Virus record (IMG/VR): IMGVR_UViG_3300020054_000606
Coordinates: 1 to 25,168 of that record
Length of the DNA: 25,168 bases
From: a virus
Strand: one strand, 5' to 3'
Positions 23,488 to 25,168 of the stretch are shown here, piece by piece (positions within the stretch are counted from its first letter, which is position 1; every line of letters begins with the position of its first letter). A model generated the notes under the pieces. The model did no database searches. It was not told the origin of the DNA and was given only the letters and a program-made list of their open reading frames with translations. A program made the position numbers and the translations under genes.

Positions 23488-23961
23488 TTAATCTTCGTCT
23501 GAGTCTATGATCTCATTAGTCTGCTCAATCATAGCGATGACCTCAGGAATCCCATCAGCCTTCTTAGCTGTGATCTCTACTTCCTTCTTATCACCATACT
23601 CCTGAGGGAATCGGCGAGCCATCATCCAAGAGATGGCGCGCCAATCCTTATCATCACTCTGTGAGATAGCCTGCATCATGTGGACCTCCATGGTCCCAAG
23701 GCCCTCATTCTTAGCTTCCTCTACAAGGCTCCTGATCTCTGGCTCCTTATCCATCCACTCATAGAGTGATGATATTGGGAAGCGAGATGAGCCACAGGCG
23801 CCTCTGATTGATTGACCATCTCTAAGGCGCTCAATGAGCTCTATGAATCTAGGGTCCTCATGCGCGCGCGCGTTAATGTTCCGTGTCTCCTTATTAAGAG
23901 CCTCAACGTCACCCGCCTCACGCGCCGCTAAACCCTTCAGATCATCTGCTGTTTTACTCAT
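23488..23961 (-). CDS. terS: Terminase small subunit
   Basis: This 157-residue protein has the features of HTH-type small terminases. Residues 38-80 (FIELIERLRDGQSIRGACG, then FPISSLYEWMDKEPEIRSLV) form the DNA-binding helix-turn-helix. Residues 107-131 (WRAISWMMARRFPQEYGDKK) are the conserved 'W-x-x-x-R-x-F-P-x-x-Y-G' hinge, and an acidic C-terminus follows (EIIDSDED), probably the large-subunit contact. It marks viral DNA for packaging. The ATG overlaps the end of the sigma gene by eight bases (ATGAGTAA), so both are probably translated together. It is separated from terL by the nuclease-wHTH gene and not adjacent to it as usual. Confidence 0.85.
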   Translation of the reverse strand: MSKTADDLKGLAAREAGDVEALNKETRNINARAHEDPRFIELIERLRDGQSIRGACGSSRFPISSLYEWMDKEPEIRSLVEEAKNEGLGTMEVHMMQAISQSDDKDWRAISWMMARRFPQEYGDKKEVEITAKKADGIPEVIAMIEQTNEIIDSDED

Positions 23962-24481
23962 CTAGGTAGTCCCTGAGCTTTGCTCTCATTCGCCTCATCC
24001 CAGCGTGGATGGTGTTGTAATTTATACCATGCTCTCTGGCTGTGTCCCTTATCCTGAGATTAGAGTGATTCAACAGGTGATTCATGGCCACAGTCTCAAG
24101 TGGGCTCTTGGCTAGGCCCATGAGGTGAGCTTTGTCCATCTCGTGAATCCACTCAGCCTCTTGGTTGCGCCTGTCGCTCCATAGTGTTGAGCGCTCATTG
24201 ATGTGAGCCAAGGCGGTGGTCTGTAGGTTGCCTCTGTGCTTTGAGCCTCTGAGGTGATTTAGAGCGCGCCGCTTCATTGTGCTCATGATGGCTGCGTCGA
24301 AGTCCTTATCAAGCCTGATGAGCTGATAGCCTCGATCTAACATATAGATGCAAGTCTCAGAGTAGACCTCTTCAGCGTCCCATATCTCAAGGTTGTAGTT
24401 GCGCTCTACAAAGCTGACCAAATAGTCACGCATGGCTACTAGGCGGTCACCCATCAATCTCTGTCTTTCAATCTCATCCAT
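23954..24481 (-). CDS. Small sigma-70-like (ECF-type) factor
   Basis: The product is 175 residues, from the ATG at 24481 behind GAGAGGACTAACTTG. The N-terminal half (about 15-85: YLVSFVERNYNLEIWDAEEV, then DAAIMSTMKRRALNHLRGSK) follows sigma region 2, with the 'D-A-E-E-V-x-x-E' core-binding helix and a basic promoter-melting helix. The C-terminal half (about 118-172) follows region 4, with the helix-turn-helix RIRDTAREHGINYNTIHAGM and MRRMRAKLRDYL. Such factors redirect host RNA polymerase to phage promoters. Its position just before terS suggests control of the packaging and virion genes. It could also be an anti-sigma-like or HTH regulator that only resembles region 4, but both regions being present argues for a sigma factor. 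Confidence 0.8.
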   Translation of the reverse strand: MDEIERQRLMGDRLVAMRDYLVSFVERNYNLEIWDAEEVYSETCIYMLDRGYQLIRLDKDFDAAIMSTMKRRALNHLRGSKHRGNLQTTALAHINERSTLWSDRRNQEAEWIHEMDKAHLMGLAKSPLETVAMNHLLNHSNLRIRDTAREHGINYNTIHAGMRRMRAKLRDYLDE

Positions 24482-24516
24482 CAAGTTAGTCCTCTCCCCT
24501 AGGGAGCTCCATCAAT

Positions 24517-24891
24517 TCAAGGCCATGAGCTCCCATCAGGTGACCAGGTGGCTGGTCCTTGGTTGCTTATGGCGTTGCGCTCGCTCGATTGCTTAGAGCT
24601 GACAAATTGCCAAGTGTCGACCACCACGTCAACGTCTAGCTGTTTAACGCCATTCTTTTCCCATGTGTTGGTCTTGAGCTTGCCTGTGATGGCGAGCGTG
24701 TCACCCTTCTTCACATGGTTGAGGATAGCCTCAGCGGTGCGCCTGAAGGCCACACAATTAAACCATTGGGTGTCCTTTTCCCCGCCCTTCTTTCGTGAGT
24801 CCACAGCCAAGCTAAACTTAGCTATTCCACCATCAGCCCCGCGCGCCTCTGGGTCCCTGCCAACGTTGCCAATCAAAATGATATGGTTCAT
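24517..24891 (-). CDS. ssb: Single-stranded DNA-binding protein
   Basis: The 124-residue product starts at MNHIILIGNVGRDPEARG, the conserved N-terminus of bacterial-type SSB; the ATG at 24891 has GGAGAGACT before it. The OB fold continues with IAKFSLAVDS, TQWFNCVAFRRTAEAIL and GDTLAITGKLKTNTWEKNG, with the conserved Trp43 and Trp76-like aromatic positions for stacking on DNA. The C-terminus ends WSPDGSSWP and lacks the acidic D-D-x-I-P-F tip with which bacterial SSB recruits repair proteins. It may therefore act only on phage DNA. It is the first gene of the leftward block and probably serves replication or recombination. Confidence 0.9.
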   Translation of the reverse strand: MNHIILIGNVGRDPEARGADGGIAKFSLAVDSRKKGGEKDTQWFNCVAFRRTAEAILNHVKKGDTLAITGKLKTNTWEKNGVKQLDVDVVVDTWQFVSSKQSSERNAISNQGPATWSPDGSSWP

Positions 24892-24982
24892 AGTCTCTCC
24901 ATCAATGGGGTTAGTGAGGAGCAGAGAGGAGGCAATATGGCCACCCTCAAGCCCTCGGTCCCTTAACACATGAGAGGCTTAC
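24892..24982. promoter_or_regulatory. Divergent intergenic region between ssb and thyX, probably with two promoters
   Basis: These 91 bases separate the leftward ssb start from the rightward thyX start, so promoters for both directions must lie here or within the flanking genes. I do not see a convincing -35/-10 pair of the housekeeping type on either strand. The region contains the ribosome binding sites of both genes. The absence of clear sigma-70 boxes would fit promoters for a phage sigma factor, but this is inference. Confidence 0.5.
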
Positions 24983-25168
24983 ATGATGGAGAATCATAAA
25001 TCAACAGGTGGAGGTGGCGTGACATTGGTTGACGTGATGGGTGACCCCCTGAGCGTGGTCAATGCGGCGCGCGTGAGCCTTGGCAAGCGCTCAAAGGAGA
25101 TGGATGAAAAGGACTGGAAGCTGATTCACTATCTGTGGATTCATGAGCACACGTCTCCTTTTAGGCAT
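24983..25168 (+). CDS. thyX: Flavin-dependent thymidylate synthase, N-terminal part (runs off the right edge)
   Basis: The first 62 codons are present. The ATG is preceded by GAGAGG; a second ATG follows directly. After a short Gly-rich lead, the protein reads TLVDVMGDPLSVVNAARVSL then GKRSKEMDEKDWKLIHYL and HEHTSPFRH, the typical start of ThyX: the V-x-A-A-R-V-S motif, and H-x-T-S-P-F-x-H, part of the FAD/dUMP-binding face. ThyX makes dTMP from dUMP with tetrahydrofolate and NADPH. The catalytic RHR motif lies beyond the edge. It is the only rightward gene in the window and likely opens an early, nucleotide-metabolism operon. Confidence 0.9.
   Translation, partial: MMENHKSTGGGGVTLVDVMGDPLSVVNAARVSLGKRSKEMDEKDWKLIHYLWIHEHTSPFRH

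Noticed and set aside
24892-24969. Upstream start for ssb at 24969
   Set aside because: The extra 26 residues do not fit the family, whereas MNHIILIGNVG at 24891 is the conserved start with GGAGAG before it. The upstream start would leave only 13 bases before thyX.
24548-24973. A 141-codon plus-strand frame opposite ssb
   Set aside because: It is entirely antisense to the well-conserved SSB coding frame, has no ribosome binding site that stands out and has no recognisable domain.

Overview
This window is part of a tailed double-stranded DNA phage (or prophage) genome of the Caudoviricetes: the packaging, head and tail genes read as one long block on the minus strand. No integrase, rRNA, tRNA, insertion sequence or CRISPR array is visible. 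I see tail tube, tape-measure and tail-tip genes but no sheath-like gene, so the virion is probably a siphovirus with a long non-contractile tail. Ribosome binding sites are canonical. The one before the capsid gene matches the conserved 3' end of bacterial 16S rRNA over 11 bases, so the host is a bacterium; I cannot name it more closely. Portal, protease/scaffold and minor head protein resemble the Mu-type head module, while the tail assembly chaperones follow the lambda G/GT plan.

Layout, in the direction of transcription (right to left). At the far right, the first 62 codons of a flavin-dependent thymidylate synthase (thyX) point rightward, out of the window. Back to back with it, across 91 bases, begins the leftward block: SSB, a small sigma-70-like factor, terminase small subunit, an unusual PD-(D/E)XK nuclease-like/winged-helix fusion, terminase large subunit, a membrane-anchored coiled-coil protein, a DUF3310 protein and a small Cys-containing protein. 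The head module follows: DUF935-type portal, a multidomain maturation protease with the scaffold nested in its 3' end, a decoration-like protein, major capsid protein, Mu gpF-like minor head protein, a connector candidate with an EF-hand loop, a gp10-like protein and a tail terminator candidate. The tail module comprises the tail tube, chaperones G and G-T (programmed -1 frameshift), tape measure, three unrecognised tail-tip candidates, a 1019-residue tail hub/tip protein, a CHAP-like cell-wall hydrolase, a small beta-rich protein and a repeat-rich tail fibre cut by the left edge.

Genes are packed very tightly: 1-, 4- and 8-base overlaps are common, suggesting translational coupling. The features most worth following up are the nuclease-wHTH gene between terS and terL with an 11-bp inverted repeat just upstream, a 23-base palindrome that encloses a start codon, the chaperone frameshift signal with its hairpin, the sigma factor heading the late operon, the nested scaffold gene, and a strong genome-wide excess of TGAG/CTCA and of the palindrome GGAGCTCC.
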